Source of the DNA: JAMLHH01 sp964653095
GTDB taxonomy: Bacteria; Bacteroidota; Bacteroidia; Chitinophagales; JADIYW01
Assembly (NCBI GenBank): GCA_964653095.1
Contig: CAZZEH010000013.1
Location: 1 to 64,000 of the forward strand
Direction of reading: 5' to 3'
DNA length: 64,000 nucleotides
Part shown: positions 1 to 8,467 of the stretch, piece after piece
Layout of the letters: each line of letters opens with the position of its first letter
Numbering within the stretch: position 1 is the stretch's first letter
The notes under the pieces: generated by a model
What the model saw: the letters and a program-made list of their open reading frames with translations, nothing else
Told to the model about the DNA's origin: nothing
Databases searched by the model: none
Program-made: the position numbers and the translations under genes

Positions 1-79
1 AAAATAAATCCTCTTTCTCCATCACAAAAAGTTGCATTTACTAGTTGAATTCAGGTGAAAAATAATTTCACCTGACTCA

Positions 80-652
80 TTACTCCATCTTGCCGCGAAT
101 ACGGCTGAGGTTTTCTATACTCATACCGAGATAAGAAGCAATCACACCAATCGGTGCTCTGCGGACAATTTCAATTTTTCTCTCAAACAGTAATCTATAC
201 CGTTCTGTAGTTGTATGAAATTTCAGACTGTGAGCCTGAGTAAAAAGCGAGACATAATGACGCTCGGCTATAAGTCTGCCCAGTGTCTCCATTAAATGAT
301 ATTGCCGATATAAATCCTGCAAATCGTCATAATGCATAAAATACAATTCACTGTCTTCAAGCAACTCTATGTACTGCTCAGAGGGTTTCTGTAAAAAAAA
401 GCTGGAAAAATCTCCCAAAAACTCTCCATCCACCGAAATATCCGTGGAAAACTCTTTATTGTTGCTGATGTAATAAACTCTTCCAAGACCTTTTTCGATA
501 AAATAAAAATACTCGCACACCTCTCCGGGTTTAAGTAAAAAAGTTCTTTTTGCAAATTTCTCTTTTTGCGTACGGGCAGTAATTGCTCCTTTGAGTTCCT
601 CTGTTAATTTAGTGAACTCTTCTAATTTCGATATAAAACTCAGAAACGGCAT
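80..652 (-). CDS. Crp/Fnr-family transcriptional regulator
   Basis: A 190-residue cytoplasmic regulator. Residues about 25-115 form a cyclic-nucleotide-binding-like beta barrel (FLLKPGEVCEYFYFIEKG, later DGEFLGDFSSFF), followed by a long helix and a short helix-turn-helix near the C-terminus (VIASYLGMSIENLSRIRGKM). This is the usual size and layout of the Bacteroidota Crp-like proteins that generally lack a proven cAMP ligand. No cysteine cluster for an Fnr-type iron-sulphur centre is visible. It is transcribed away from the aminotransferase/kinase/aldolase operon across a 203-bp gap, so control of that operon is plausible but inferred only from position. I found no clear palindromic operator in the gap. 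Family assignment is secure; the target and effector are unknown. Confidence 0.88.
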   Translation of the reverse strand: MPFLSFISKLEEFTKLTEELKGAITARTQKEKFAKRTFLLKPGEVCEYFYFIEKGLGRVYYISNNKEFSTDISVDGEFLGDFSSFFLQKPSEQYIELLEDSELYFMHYDDLQDLYRQYHLMETLGRLIAERHYVSLFTQAHSLKFHTTTERYRLLFERKIEIVRRAPIGVIASYLGMSIENLSRIRGKME

Positions 653-770
653 TACACTGACTAATTTATAAATTATTCACATTTTCACACAGTTTAAATC
701 TGATATTTATCATTTTGACATTAATCAACCGAATAATACTTGAAACTGTATTAATTTAGCAGTACTATAC

Positions 771-840
771 CGGATAGGGATAGAGGCGATATCCTTTCTG
801 TATGGTACAGAAAGATACAAGCCGAAAGCCCGGTTATCCG
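771..840 (+). promoter_or_regulatory. Structured 5' leader of the aminotransferase operon (possible cis-regulatory RNA)
   Basis: The 70 bases just before the first operon gene can fold into a closed multi-part structure. CGGATA (771-776) pairs with TATCCG (835-840). GGG (777-779) can pair with CCC (829-831), and GGC (785-787) with GCC (821-823). A 9-bp perfect hairpin stands inside: 794-802 against 806-814, with a 3-base loop. The ATG follows 15 bases after the closing stem. I do not recognise a known riboswitch consensus. It may be a metabolite- or protein-responsive leader, or only a stabilising stem. Confidence 0.4.
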
Positions 841-855
841 CCAAAATAAAACATC

Positions 856-2340
856 ATGACTGTACAATCTACTGAAATAAAAACAAAGACAAACGGCTTT
901 TCTATTCGGGAATATCACGATATAGACCCTATCTATAAAAAGTTAGCGCACCTCGTATCACTTCCTCTCCAGCATATCAGGAAGGAAAAGATGGAGGAAT
1001 ATCTGAATTATTATAAATATCAATGTACTGAGTCTCGGCGGATTTACAAGGAAGCGAGTCAGTACATTCCGGGCGGAGTGCAACACAATCTGGCTTTCAA
1101 CTACCCGTTTCCGCTTACTTTTACCAAAGCTGAAGGCGCCTATCTGTATGATGCAGACGGCAATAAATATATAGATTTCTTACAGGCAGGCGGCCCTACG
1201 ATTTTAGGAAGTAATTATCCTAAAGTAAGAGAAAAAGTTATTGACCTCCTCCAAGAATGCGGTCCCTCTACGGGCTTACTGCATGAGTATGAACTCAAAA
1301 TTGCAAAGTTGATAGCCGAAAACGTACCCTCTGTAGAGCAGTTCAGAATGTTGGGTTCGGGTACCGAAGCCGTCATGGGTGCTATACGGCTGGCACGAAT
1401 TAAAACAGGCAAGGCCAAAATTATAAAAATAGGTGGGGCCTATCACGGCTGGAGTGACCAGATGGTATATGATCTGCGAATTCCAGGCACCAAGTTCTTT
1501 GATGCAAAAGGAATTCCCTTCATGATGCATTGGCATACGCAGGCCGTATATCCAAACGACATTGACGCTCTGGAACGGAAAATGAAGTGGAATCAGCTTC
1601 GTGGCGGTACTGCTGCTGTAATTGTAGAGCCTTTGGGTCCTGAAAGCGGTACCTATCCCGTCTATAAACAGTATTGTGCAGATATTCGCGCATTGTGCGA
1701 CAAATACGGAGCACTTCTTATTTTTGACGAAGTCGTTACAGCTTTCCGCGTGGGTATGTCGGGGGCTCAGGGATATTTAGGCGTCAATCCGGATTTGACC
1801 ATTTTTGGTAAAATCGTGGCAGGAGGCTATCCCGCTGCCGGGGGTATAGGAGGCAGAGCTGATTTGATGGACGGACTTGCTGCCGGATTGCAAGGCGGAA
1901 AAAAAGTGAAGGTAGGCGGGACACTTGCCGCCAATCCTTTGAGTTGTTGTGCAGGATATTATACACTGAAAGAAATCTCTGAGCAAAATGCCTGTGAGAA
2001 AGCAGGAATGGCAGGAGACCGTCTGACCAAAGGCCTAAATCAACTGATAGATAAATACGAACTGCCGTTTGTAGCCTATAATCAGGGCTCAATCTGTCAT
2101 TTGGAAACAGCAGGAACACTGTTTGAGAAAATAAATCTGCTAAAAATTAACACTATTCTCCCAAGAATCAATCAGCGTAAAAAACTTATGGAAGAATACG
2201 GGGCAGCCTACATGGCAGAGGGTATTGTGACCCTGGCAGGCAGCAGACTGTACACCAGCATGGCGAGTACGGATGATGTCATAGACGAAGCTTTGGATAA
2301 ATTTGAAAACGTATTTAAACACGTAGATAAAAAACTATAA
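856..2340 (+). CDS. Class III PLP aminotransferase (glutamate-1-semialdehyde aminomutase-like)
   Basis: A 494-residue PLP-dependent enzyme of aminotransferase fold type I, class III. Visible motifs are GSGTEAVMGAIRLAR (about 168-182) for cofactor phosphate binding, AYHGWSDQM (196-204), the cofactor Asp in FDEVVTAFR (Asp291), and the Schiff-base lysine in FGKIVAGGYP (Lys319). The closest named family is glutamate-1-semialdehyde 2,1-aminomutase. However, the protein has about 60 extra N-terminal residues and sits with a sugar kinase and aldolase rather than haem genes, so haem synthesis is unlikely. It more plausibly removes or adds an amino group on a sugar-like or polyol-like substrate. The next gene starts two bases after its stop, so it is the promoter-proximal gene of a tight operon. 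Fold and cofactor chemistry are secure; the substrate is unknown. Confidence 0.85.
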   Translation: MTVQSTEIKTKTNGFSIREYHDIDPIYKKLAHLVSLPLQHIRKEKMEEYLNYYKYQCTESRRIYKEASQYIPGGVQHNLAFNYPFPLTFTKAEGAYLYDADGNKYIDFLQAGGPTILGSNYPKVREKVIDLLQECGPSTGLLHEYELKIAKLIAENVPSVEQFRMLGSGTEAVMGAIRLARIKTGKAKIIKIGGAYHGWSDQMVYDLRIPGTKFFDAKGIPFMMHWHTQAVYPNDIDALERKMKWNQLRGGTAAVIVEPLGPESGTYPVYKQYCADIRALCDKYGALLIFDEVVTAFRVGMSGAQGYLGVNPDLTIFGKIVAGGYPAAGGIGGRADLMDGLAAGLQGGKKVKVGGTLAANPLSCCAGYYTLKEISEQNACEKAGMAGDRLTKGLNQLIDKYELPFVAYNQGSICHLETAGTLFEKINLLKINTILPRINQRKKLMEEYGAAYMAEGIVTLAGSRLYTSMASTDDVIDEALDKFENVFKHVDKKL

Positions 2341-2342
2341 CA

Positions 2343-3869
2343 TTGGGGTATTACCTGTCTTATGATGTAGGCACAAGCAGTGTGAAAGCAATCTTAGTGG
2401 ATTCAAAAGGCACTATTCGGGGTGCTTCTTCTGCTCCTTATCCATTGTACATGCCTCAGCCCGGTTGGGTCGAGCAGGTTCCCATCGATTATTGGAATGC
2501 GATATGTCAGGTCACACGTGAAATTGTACAACATGAAAACATTTCTGTAAAGGAGGTGAAAGCACTGGCATTTTCTACTCAGGCTATGGGAATAATTCCG
2601 GTCAATGCTTCAGGTGAGGTATTATACAACAATATTTCCTGGGTGGACGGACGGGCGGAGGAGTACGCCGGGAAAGCCATGAAAAAGTTTGGAGGAAGAA
2701 GAATATTTAAAGCAATAGTCGGGATAGAAATTACCGGAAAAGATGTCATTCCCAAGCTATTGTGGCTCAAAGACAAAGAGCCGGAAGTATGGAAGCAGAC
2801 ACACAAAGTATTGGATGTCAACGGATATTTAAAATACAAATGTACGGGGAAAATGGTGGCCGAATGGTCGGGTGCCTGCTCTTATGCATTTAATCTAAAA
2901 GCCAAAGACTGGGAAAATCTTTTTTTTAAGATTACAGGTATCGGCACCGAAAAACTGCCGGAACTGGTTCGTTCTGTCGATTTGGTCGGAACCCTGACCG
3001 AACAGGCAGCGCAGGAATTGGGACTTGGCACTCACGTAAAAGTTTTTGGCGGATGCGATGATACTCAGGCGGCTGCCGTGGGAACTACAGCCATTTCAGA
3101 AGGTGAAGCCCACATCTACACAGGCACGTCAGCCTGGGTTGGTGTCATGACCAAAACTGCCCCAAAATTTAAAAATGGAGTATTTACCCTTCAAAGTGCA
3201 GATCCGAATATGAATTTCATTGTCGGGATTACCGAATCTGCCGGAGTCAATACAGAATGGATATTGGAAAATTTTTATTCCAATGAATTAAACTCCATGG
3301 ATAAAAAGGCTGTGTTCGCTCTGATGGAGGAAGAAGTTAAAAATGCTGCCGTCGGTGCAGACTATTTGATTATGACTCCTTGGTTTTTGGGCGAAAGATG
3401 TCCCGTCAGCAATACGACTACTCGCTCGACCCTTTTTAATCTCACTCATCAGCACACAAGAGGTCATATCGTTCGGGCTCATTTTGAAGGAATTGCTCAC
3501 AACCTGAAATGGTCTATAGCCAATATAGAGCGGGATTTTAAGTTTAAAATTTCCTCCCTGAAAATTACAGGAGGCGGCAGTCTGAACAATACCTGGATGC
3601 AAATTATTGCAGACGTGACCGAAAAAGAGATTATTACGACCTCACAACCTCTTCACGCAGGAGCATTGGGAGCAGCCGTAGTGGCTATGGTCGGAGACGG
3701 TGCTTTAAAAAATTTTGAAGAAGTCACCAATCTGATACAGACTGTACACACTTTTGTACCCAATCAGGAACATCAGAGCATATACCGTAACCTTCACAGA
3801 AGTTATCAGGCCGTCTATAAAAACCTCGAGAAAACTTACCGCGAAATCAATCGCGAGAGATTTGAATAA
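2343..3869 (+). CDS. FGGY-family carbohydrate kinase (xylulokinase-like)
   Basis: A 508-residue ATP-dependent sugar or polyol kinase of the actin-like ATPase superfamily. The N-terminal phosphate-binding loop is YDVGTSSVKAILVD (7-20). Residues 38-50 (PQPGWVEQVPIDY) and WVDGRAEEYA (100-109) match the xylulokinase pattern, and the catalytic aspartate is in FGGCDDTQAAAVGT (Asp239 or Asp240). The second domain has the nucleotide-binding KITGGGSLN. Length is normal for FGGY kinases. It starts with TTG at 2343, directly after the aminotransferase stop; the in-frame codons before it are ATA and ACA, so no ATG competes, and the start suggests translational coupling. Together with the aldolase downstream it should supply a phosphorylated keto-sugar for cleavage. 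The real substrate cannot be read from sequence. Confidence 0.85.
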   Translation: MGYYLSYDVGTSSVKAILVDSKGTIRGASSAPYPLYMPQPGWVEQVPIDYWNAICQVTREIVQHENISVKEVKALAFSTQAMGIIPVNASGEVLYNNISWVDGRAEEYAGKAMKKFGGRRIFKAIVGIEITGKDVIPKLLWLKDKEPEVWKQTHKVLDVNGYLKYKCTGKMVAEWSGACSYAFNLKAKDWENLFFKITGIGTEKLPELVRSVDLVGTLTEQAAQELGLGTHVKVFGGCDDTQAAAVGTTAISEGEAHIYTGTSAWVGVMTKTAPKFKNGVFTLQSADPNMNFIVGITESAGVNTEWILENFYSNELNSMDKKAVFALMEEEVKNAAVGADYLIMTPWFLGERCPVSNTTTRSTLFNLTHQHTRGHIVRAHFEGIAHNLKWSIANIERDFKFKISSLKITGGGSLNNTWMQIIADVTEKEIITTSQPLHAGALGAAVVAMVGDGALKNFEEVTNLIQTVHTFVPNQEHQSIYRNLHRSYQAVYKNLEKTYREINRERFE

Positions 3870-3875
3870 AGATAA

Positions 3876-4457
3876 ATGGATATTAAAACTGCCAGAGAAA
3901 TTGTTTGTAACTCCGGAAAAAAATTAGTCCGGGACGGTCTTATTGCCCGTACGTGGGGAAATGTCAGTATTCGCATTGACGCTCAAACTATGATTATTAC
4001 GCCAAGCGGCAGAAAATATGACGAACTCGCGCCGGAAGATATGGTAGAAGTAGATATTTACACCTTAAAATATAAAGGTCTGAAACCTTCTTCCGAACTG
4101 AAACTGCACTGCGAAATTTACAAAGCAAAGCCTCATATTCATGCAGTAATCCATACCCATCAAATGTATGCGTCTATTGTAGCCGCCACTCAAAAAGACG
4201 TACAAATATACGATCCGGAACACGTACAAATTTTGGGCGGGGAAATTATAAAAGCAGCTCCCTATGCTCTCCCCAACACGAAAGGTATCAGCACAGGAAC
4301 TGCCCAAGCAGTCGGAAACAATTATGCGGCACTGATGTCCAACCACGGAACAGTATGTATTGGTGAAGACATGGAAAAAGCTTTTTTAGTGGCTCATACA
4401 CTGGAAGAGGCCTGTAAAAATTTCATTGAGTATAAGAAAAACCATTACGCAGGATGA
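3876..4457 (+). CDS. Class II aldolase/adducin-family sugar-phosphate aldolase
   Basis: A 193-residue zinc aldolase of the fuculose-phosphate aldolase / ribulose-phosphate epimerase family. All four expected metal or catalytic residues are present with near-canonical spacing: Glu74 in PSSELKLHCEIY, His93 and His95 in VIHTHQMYAS, and His157 in MSNHGTV. TWGNVSIRI (27-35) and TPSGRKYDEL (42-51) are the substrate-phosphate loops. Family members cleave ketose 1-phosphates to dihydroxyacetone phosphate and an aldehyde, or epimerise pentose phosphates. It lies six bases after the kinase and overlaps the next gene by ATGA. In context it would cleave the kinase product. Active family member with high confidence; exact sugar unknown. 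Confidence 0.88.
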   Translation: MDIKTAREIVCNSGKKLVRDGLIARTWGNVSIRIDAQTMIITPSGRKYDELAPEDMVEVDIYTLKYKGLKPSSELKLHCEIYKAKPHIHAVIHTHQMYASIVAATQKDVQIYDPEHVQILGGEIIKAAPYALPNTKGISTGTAQAVGNNYAALMSNHGTVCIGEDMEKAFLVAHTLEEACKNFIEYKKNHYAG

Positions 4458-5059
4458 CACTCATCGAAGCTCAACAACTCATACGGAGTGCATCAGACTA
4501 TTTTCTTCACAACAGAGAAGGCTACCAAAGTTGGGGAGAAGTAAAGTTTGTGCAGATAGCAGTACGAATAGACAACAGGCAATTGTTAATCTCAGACCCT
4601 GAGAAAAAACTGTCCGAACAAACTCCCGAAGATTTGCGCATAATTCCATTAAAAGGCGACAGCTACTTTCAAAAAATTCTATTTTGGAGTCCTGCCTGCA
4701 ATATCGCCCTGAAAACAAAGCAGGAATTTGCCTCTCAGATTCAGGATACTATACCTCCTGTTTTAGACGACCAGGCACAACTCTTAGGCATAAACGTAAA
4801 AATCTCAAAAAATCCGTCTGATGCCGTGCTGAAAACTATTGGCAGATACGCCACTATTCTCAAAGACGGTTACAGTATTTGTATCGGTAAAAACTTAGAA
4901 GATGCTTTCACAGCATCTCAACTATTAGAGAAGACATCCAAAACCTGGGTTTTGGGAAAATATTTGGGCGGTGCAAAATCCATCAATATTTTTGAAGCGT
5001 GGATTATGCATCTTTTTTACCAATTAAAATATTCAAAACAGGCAGATAAGAATATATAG
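4454..5059 (+). CDS. Degenerate class II aldolase paralogue, metal ligands lost
   Basis: A 201-residue protein that aligns end to end with the preceding aldolase but lacks its chemistry. SWGEVKFVQIAVRI (26-39) matches TWGNVSIRI, KLSEQTPEDL (52-61) matches KYDELAPEDM, and YATILKDGYSICIGKNLEDAF (132 on) matches the NHGTV region. The metal-binding HTHQ becomes KTKQ (87-90), the third His in NHG becomes KDG (137-139), and the ligand glutamate is not conserved. It overlaps the active gene by four bases (ATGA), so the two are probably made together. Likely roles are a structural or regulatory partner in a mixed oligomer, or a sugar-binding protein. It is an intact ORF, not a decayed pseudogene. Homology is seen directly; role is inferred. 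Confidence 0.7.
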   Translation: MTLIEAQQLIRSASDYFLHNREGYQSWGEVKFVQIAVRIDNRQLLISDPEKKLSEQTPEDLRIIPLKGDSYFQKILFWSPACNIALKTKQEFASQIQDTIPPVLDDQAQLLGINVKISKNPSDAVLKTIGRYATILKDGYSICIGKNLEDAFTASQLLEKTSKTWVLGKYLGGAKSINIFEAWIMHLFYQLKYSKQADKNI

Positions 5060-5511
5060 CTCAAATCCTATTGTGTAATTTAACGTCCACATCACACCTA
5101 ATGCAGCTATATAACAACCTTCGAAAAAACTACAATTAATCTTCTTGTTATATTAATAATATTAAATATTCATAAGGCATAAAAGCATCAGCTTAAAGTC
5201 TGCTATAATTTGCAGCGTACTCAAAGCCAATTTACTTTACAAAGTTTTATACACAATATATCTACATCATTTCAACAGGATTATACTCAATAACTTTACA
5301 GTTACAGACATAAAAAACTGTTTTTACTCACAAATAAATAATAAAATCTGTTAAGTATCTGAGTATTTTTTTGTAAGTTGACCTATGTCAATAACTTATG
5401 GTTTCTGTCCGGTTTTATTTGAGTTATACACATGAAGTTGTGTGTGATTACTCCAAAACAATCTCATAATAATCCGTACTTTTAGAAACTGAATTTTTTA
5501 GCACCAAAAAC
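5060..5511. other. AT-rich intergenic region upstream of dnaB
   Basis: About 450 bases without a convincing gene on either strand. The stretch is rich in A and T with short AT palindromes around 5145-5165. A weak promoter-like TACTTTTA lies at 5477-5484, 35 bases before the dnaB ATG. I see no RNA gene consensus here. Confidence 0.5.
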
Positions 5512-7086
5512 ATGGAGAGTACGCGTATTTTTAAAAAAGGAATTGGGATTCCCGGCACATCAGCTCAGGATTTATCAGCAGCAATGTATGGGAAACTCCC
5601 TCCTCAGGCGCGTGAATTGGAAGAAGCGGTCATCGGAGCACTGATGATTGACAGAGATGCACTCAATGAAGTAATTGATATATTAAAGTCCGATGTTTTT
5701 TATGTGGATGCACACAAAATCATTTTCAGGGCAATTAATCAGCTTTTTGAAGCTTCCAAACCTATTGACCTTCTGACTGTCGCCCAACAGCTTAGGCTCA
5801 ATGGTGAGCTGGAATTAGTCGGAGACGCATATTACCTCTCTGAATTAACCAATAAAGTAGCATCTGCTGCCAATATAGAATACCACAGCAGGATTATCAT
5901 TCAAAAATACATTCAAAGAGAACTGATAAGAATTTCAAACAACATCATTAAAGATGCTTATGAGGACACTACAGATGTATTAGAGCTTTTGGACAATGCC
6001 GAGAAAAATATTTTTTCTGTTACGGAACAAAATCTCAGAAGAGGTTCTGTGGACATGGATAAACTTTTGACCGAGACGCTGAAAGAGATTGATAATATTC
6101 GCAAAAGAGAAGACGGATTGGTCGGAGTACCTTCAGGCTTTACTGAACTAGACAGCATTACATCCGGCTGGCAGCCCTCCGATTTAATTATTGTCGCTGC
6201 CCGACCTGCAATGGGTAAAACTGCTTTCGTTCTGAATATTGCCCGTACAGTCGCGGTAGATTATAAAATGCCTGTTGCTTTCTTTTCTCTTGAGATGAGT
6301 GCCACACAATTAGTTAAAAGAATTATTTCCGCCGAAGCCGAAATTGACTCTTACAAAATCCAAAAAGGTGAACTCAACGATCAGGAATGGAGCATTTTGG
6401 GTCAACGTGTAGAACGCCTGACACAGGCACCCATTTTTATCAATGATACACCTGCTCTAAATATTTTCGAATTCAGAGCTCAATGCAGAAGGCTCAAGGG
6501 TTCGCACGATATACAACTTGTGATTATTGACTATTTGCAGCTTATGAGTGGCGTAAATGAAGACGGAAAAGGATACAGAGGAGGAACAAGAGAACAGGAA
6601 ATCAGTAATATTTCGCGCTCCCTGAAAAGCATAGCAAAAGAATTGAATATACCTGTGATAGCTCTTTCACAATTAAGCCGTGCCGTAGAATCGAGAACAG
6701 GTGAAAAGAAGCCTCAGCTATCCGACCTGAGAGAATCCGGAGCAATAGAGCAGGACGCCGACATGGTATTGGCTCTGTATCGTCCGGAGTATTATAATTT
6801 TCATGAAGATTCTACCGGCAATTCGACCAAAGGTCTCGCCGAAGTTATTATTCTAAAAAACAGGCACGGTGCTACAGGTACTGTTCAGCTTGAGTTCCGG
6901 AAAGAAATTACAAAATTCACAGACTGGAATCCTTTTTCGGTCAAGGACGCTTATAATCCAAGGCAGGGAGGTTTTCCTCAGTACACGACTTCCGGCGGAC
7001 AAAATTTTGTCACCTTACCTTCCAAAATGGATGAAGAACAACATGACAGTTCTAATGAAGACAATAAGGATGAAGATTTATTCTAA
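5512..7086 (+). CDS. dnaB: Replicative DNA helicase DnaB
   Basis: A 524-residue hexameric replicative helicase that unwinds DNA ahead of the replisome and interacts with primase. The N-terminal DnaB domain covers about residues 29-135 (PPQARELEEAVIGALMID). The RecA-like ATPase domain has Walker A AARPAMGKT (229-237), Walker B LVIIDYLQLM (336-345), ALSQLSRAVE and the DLRESGAIEQDADMV helicase motif 4 region. A C-terminal acidic tail (DEEQHDSSNEDNKDEDLF) follows, common in Bacteroidota DnaB. No intein interrupts it. The ATG at 5512 gives the normal N-terminal length. It ends only six bases before the convergent panB stop. Confidence 0.97.
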   Translation: MESTRIFKKGIGIPGTSAQDLSAAMYGKLPPQARELEEAVIGALMIDRDALNEVIDILKSDVFYVDAHKIIFRAINQLFEASKPIDLLTVAQQLRLNGELELVGDAYYLSELTNKVASAANIEYHSRIIIQKYIQRELIRISNNIIKDAYEDTTDVLELLDNAEKNIFSVTEQNLRRGSVDMDKLLTETLKEIDNIRKREDGLVGVPSGFTELDSITSGWQPSDLIIVAARPAMGKTAFVLNIARTVAVDYKMPVAFFSLEMSATQLVKRIISAEAEIDSYKIQKGELNDQEWSILGQRVERLTQAPIFINDTPALNIFEFRAQCRRLKGSHDIQLVIIDYLQLMSGVNEDGKGYRGGTREQEISNISRSLKSIAKELNIPVIALSQLSRAVESRTGEKKPQLSDLRESGAIEQDADMVLALYRPEYYNFHEDSTGNSTKGLAEVIILKNRHGATGTVQLEFRKEITKFTDWNPFSVKDAYNPRQGGFPQYTTSGGQNFVTLPSKMDEEQHDSSNEDNKDEDLF

Positions 7087-7092
7087 GAGACC

Positions 7093-7908
7093 TTAGTATT
7101 GCTCATTATCATTGGGAAAATCACAGCTTTTCACATCTTCTACATACCGACCCACGGCACTTTTTATGTCTTCATATAAATTGAGATATCTTCTCAGAAA
7201 TCGTGGTTTAAACTCATGAGTCAAACCTATCATATCGTGTAGGACAAGAACCTGCCCATCCACTCCGCCGCCTGCTCCTATTCCAATCACCGGCACTTCT
7301 ATACTCTGCGCTACTTCACGACCCAATGCAGCGGGAATTTTCTCCAAAACAACTGCGAAACACCCCAAGTCATTTAAAAGTTTGGCATCCTGCCTGAGTC
7401 TGTCCGCCTCATCTTCCTCTTTCGCTCTCACGGCGTAAGTCCCAAATTTATAGATAGACTGTGGCGTAAGTCCCAAGTGTCCCATTACCGGAATACCGGC
7501 AGTCAAAATTCTTTCGACAGACTCTCGAATTTCCAGCCCGCCTTCAATCTTCACCGCATGCGCTCCGGTTTCTTTCATAATTCTGATTGCCGCACTGAGA
7601 GCCGATTTAGAGTTCCCCTGATAAGTTCCAAATGGCAAGTCCACCACCACCAGACTTCTTTTGGCTGCCCGAACGACTGCACTGGCATGATAGATCATTT
7701 CATCGAGCGTAATAGGCAAAGTAGTTTCATGACCCGCCATCACATTGGAAGCTGAATCCCCCACAAGTATCACGTCTATCCCTCCGGCATCTACAATAGT
7801 GGCAAGAGTATAATCATAGGCAGTAAGCATTGAAATTTTTTCTCCGCGCTTTTTCATATCCAATAATGCGTGAGTAGTTACCCGCTTATATTCCTTCGAG
7901 ACAGACAT
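7093..7908 (-). CDS. panB: 3-methyl-2-oxobutanoate hydroxymethyltransferase PanB
   Basis: A 271-residue TIM-barrel enzyme that transfers a hydroxymethyl group from methylene-tetrahydrofolate to 2-oxoisovalerate to make ketopantoate, the first step of pantothenate and CoA synthesis. Visible signatures are MLTAYDYT (27-34), the metal- and substrate-binding VGDSASNVMAGHETTLPIT (49-67), HAVKIEGG, PVMGHLGLTPQS, the catalytic glutamate in VLEKIP, and VIGIGAGGGVDGQVLV. Length is typical. It is not next to panC or other pantothenate genes here and is convergent with dnaB with almost no gap. Assignment is secure. Confidence 0.96.
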   Translation of the reverse strand: MSVSKEYKRVTTHALLDMKKRGEKISMLTAYDYTLATIVDAGGIDVILVGDSASNVMAGHETTLPITLDEMIYHASAVVRAAKRSLVVVDLPFGTYQGNSKSALSAAIRIMKETGAHAVKIEGGLEIRESVERILTAGIPVMGHLGLTPQSIYKFGTYAVRAKEEDEADRLRQDAKLLNDLGCFAVVLEKIPAALGREVAQSIEVPVIGIGAGGGVDGQVLVLHDMIGLTHEFKPRFLRRYLNLYEDIKSAVGRYVEDVKSCDFPNDNEQY

Positions 7909-8007
7909 AATAAGTTTTTAAATAAAAAATCAATAAAACTGTAATAGATTACTAAGTTAATTTTTTTAGTTTACAGATACATAGTTCGCTGAACAAGGTA
8001 ATCTAAA

Positions 8008-8043
8008 TTTGACAGTCACCTACAAACTTTCTCACTATATTTG
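8008..8043 (+). promoter_or_regulatory. Bacteroidota-type promoter candidate for the small membrane gene
   Basis: TTTG (8008-8011) and TATATTTG (8036-8043) match the -33 TTTG and -7 TAnnTTTG elements, with 24 bases between, slightly longer than the usual 19-21. The ATG follows 16 bases later. Confidence 0.4.
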
Positions 8044-8059
8044 ATAAAAACACAATCAG

Positions 8060-8461
8060 ATGAATGAATATTCCAAAGAAGAGAATATCAAAAGAGAAAG
8101 GCACGGCTTTACCACTTTTTGGCTGATATATCTCATTTTAAACGGACTAACTTCCATTTTTGCTTTCACATATCTGAGAGAGGATTTAGAAAAACTGACA
8201 GAGATACAGTTCACTGATTTGTATTGCAACATTATGATTTCCGTCGGTATATTAAATGCAATCTCTGCCGGTCTGCTGATGATCTGGAAAAAAATCGGAT
8301 TTCACGGAATTATTATTTCAACCATCATTAAACTTTATGCCAATATGCAGCTCAACTCCAATATTACAGCTGCACTTTTTGGACTGCTTGATATCGCAAT
8401 ACTGTATATGATTCTTAAACTCAGGAAAAACGGGAAAAGTGCCTGGGATTGGCTTACGTAG
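8060..8461 (+). CDS. Small integral membrane protein of unknown function
   Basis: A 133-residue protein with a short charged N-terminus (about 16 residues) and three to four hydrophobic segments: around residues 17-37 (TTFWLIYLILNGLTSIFAF), 55-75 (NIMISVGILNAISAGLLMIW), and 80-125 (GIIISTIIKLYANM, then AALFGLLDIAILYMILKL). No catalytic motif is visible and I do not recognise the family. A promoter-like TATATTTG lies just upstream. It is convergent with the outer-membrane gene and their stops are six bases apart. Confidence 0.65.
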   Translation: MNEYSKEENIKRERHGFTTFWLIYLILNGLTSIFAFTYLREDLEKLTEIQFTDLYCNIMISVGILNAISAGLLMIWKKIGFHGIIISTIIKLYANMQLNSNITAALFGLLDIAILYMILKLRKNGKSAWDWLT

Positions 8462-8467
8462 CTTTTA

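Noticed and set aside
80..652. Fnr-type iron-sulphur sensing
   Set aside because: No cysteine cluster is present in the regulator.
856..2340. hemL role in haem biosynthesis
   Set aside because: The N-terminal extension and sugar kinase/aldolase neighbours do not fit; only the family resemblance supports it.
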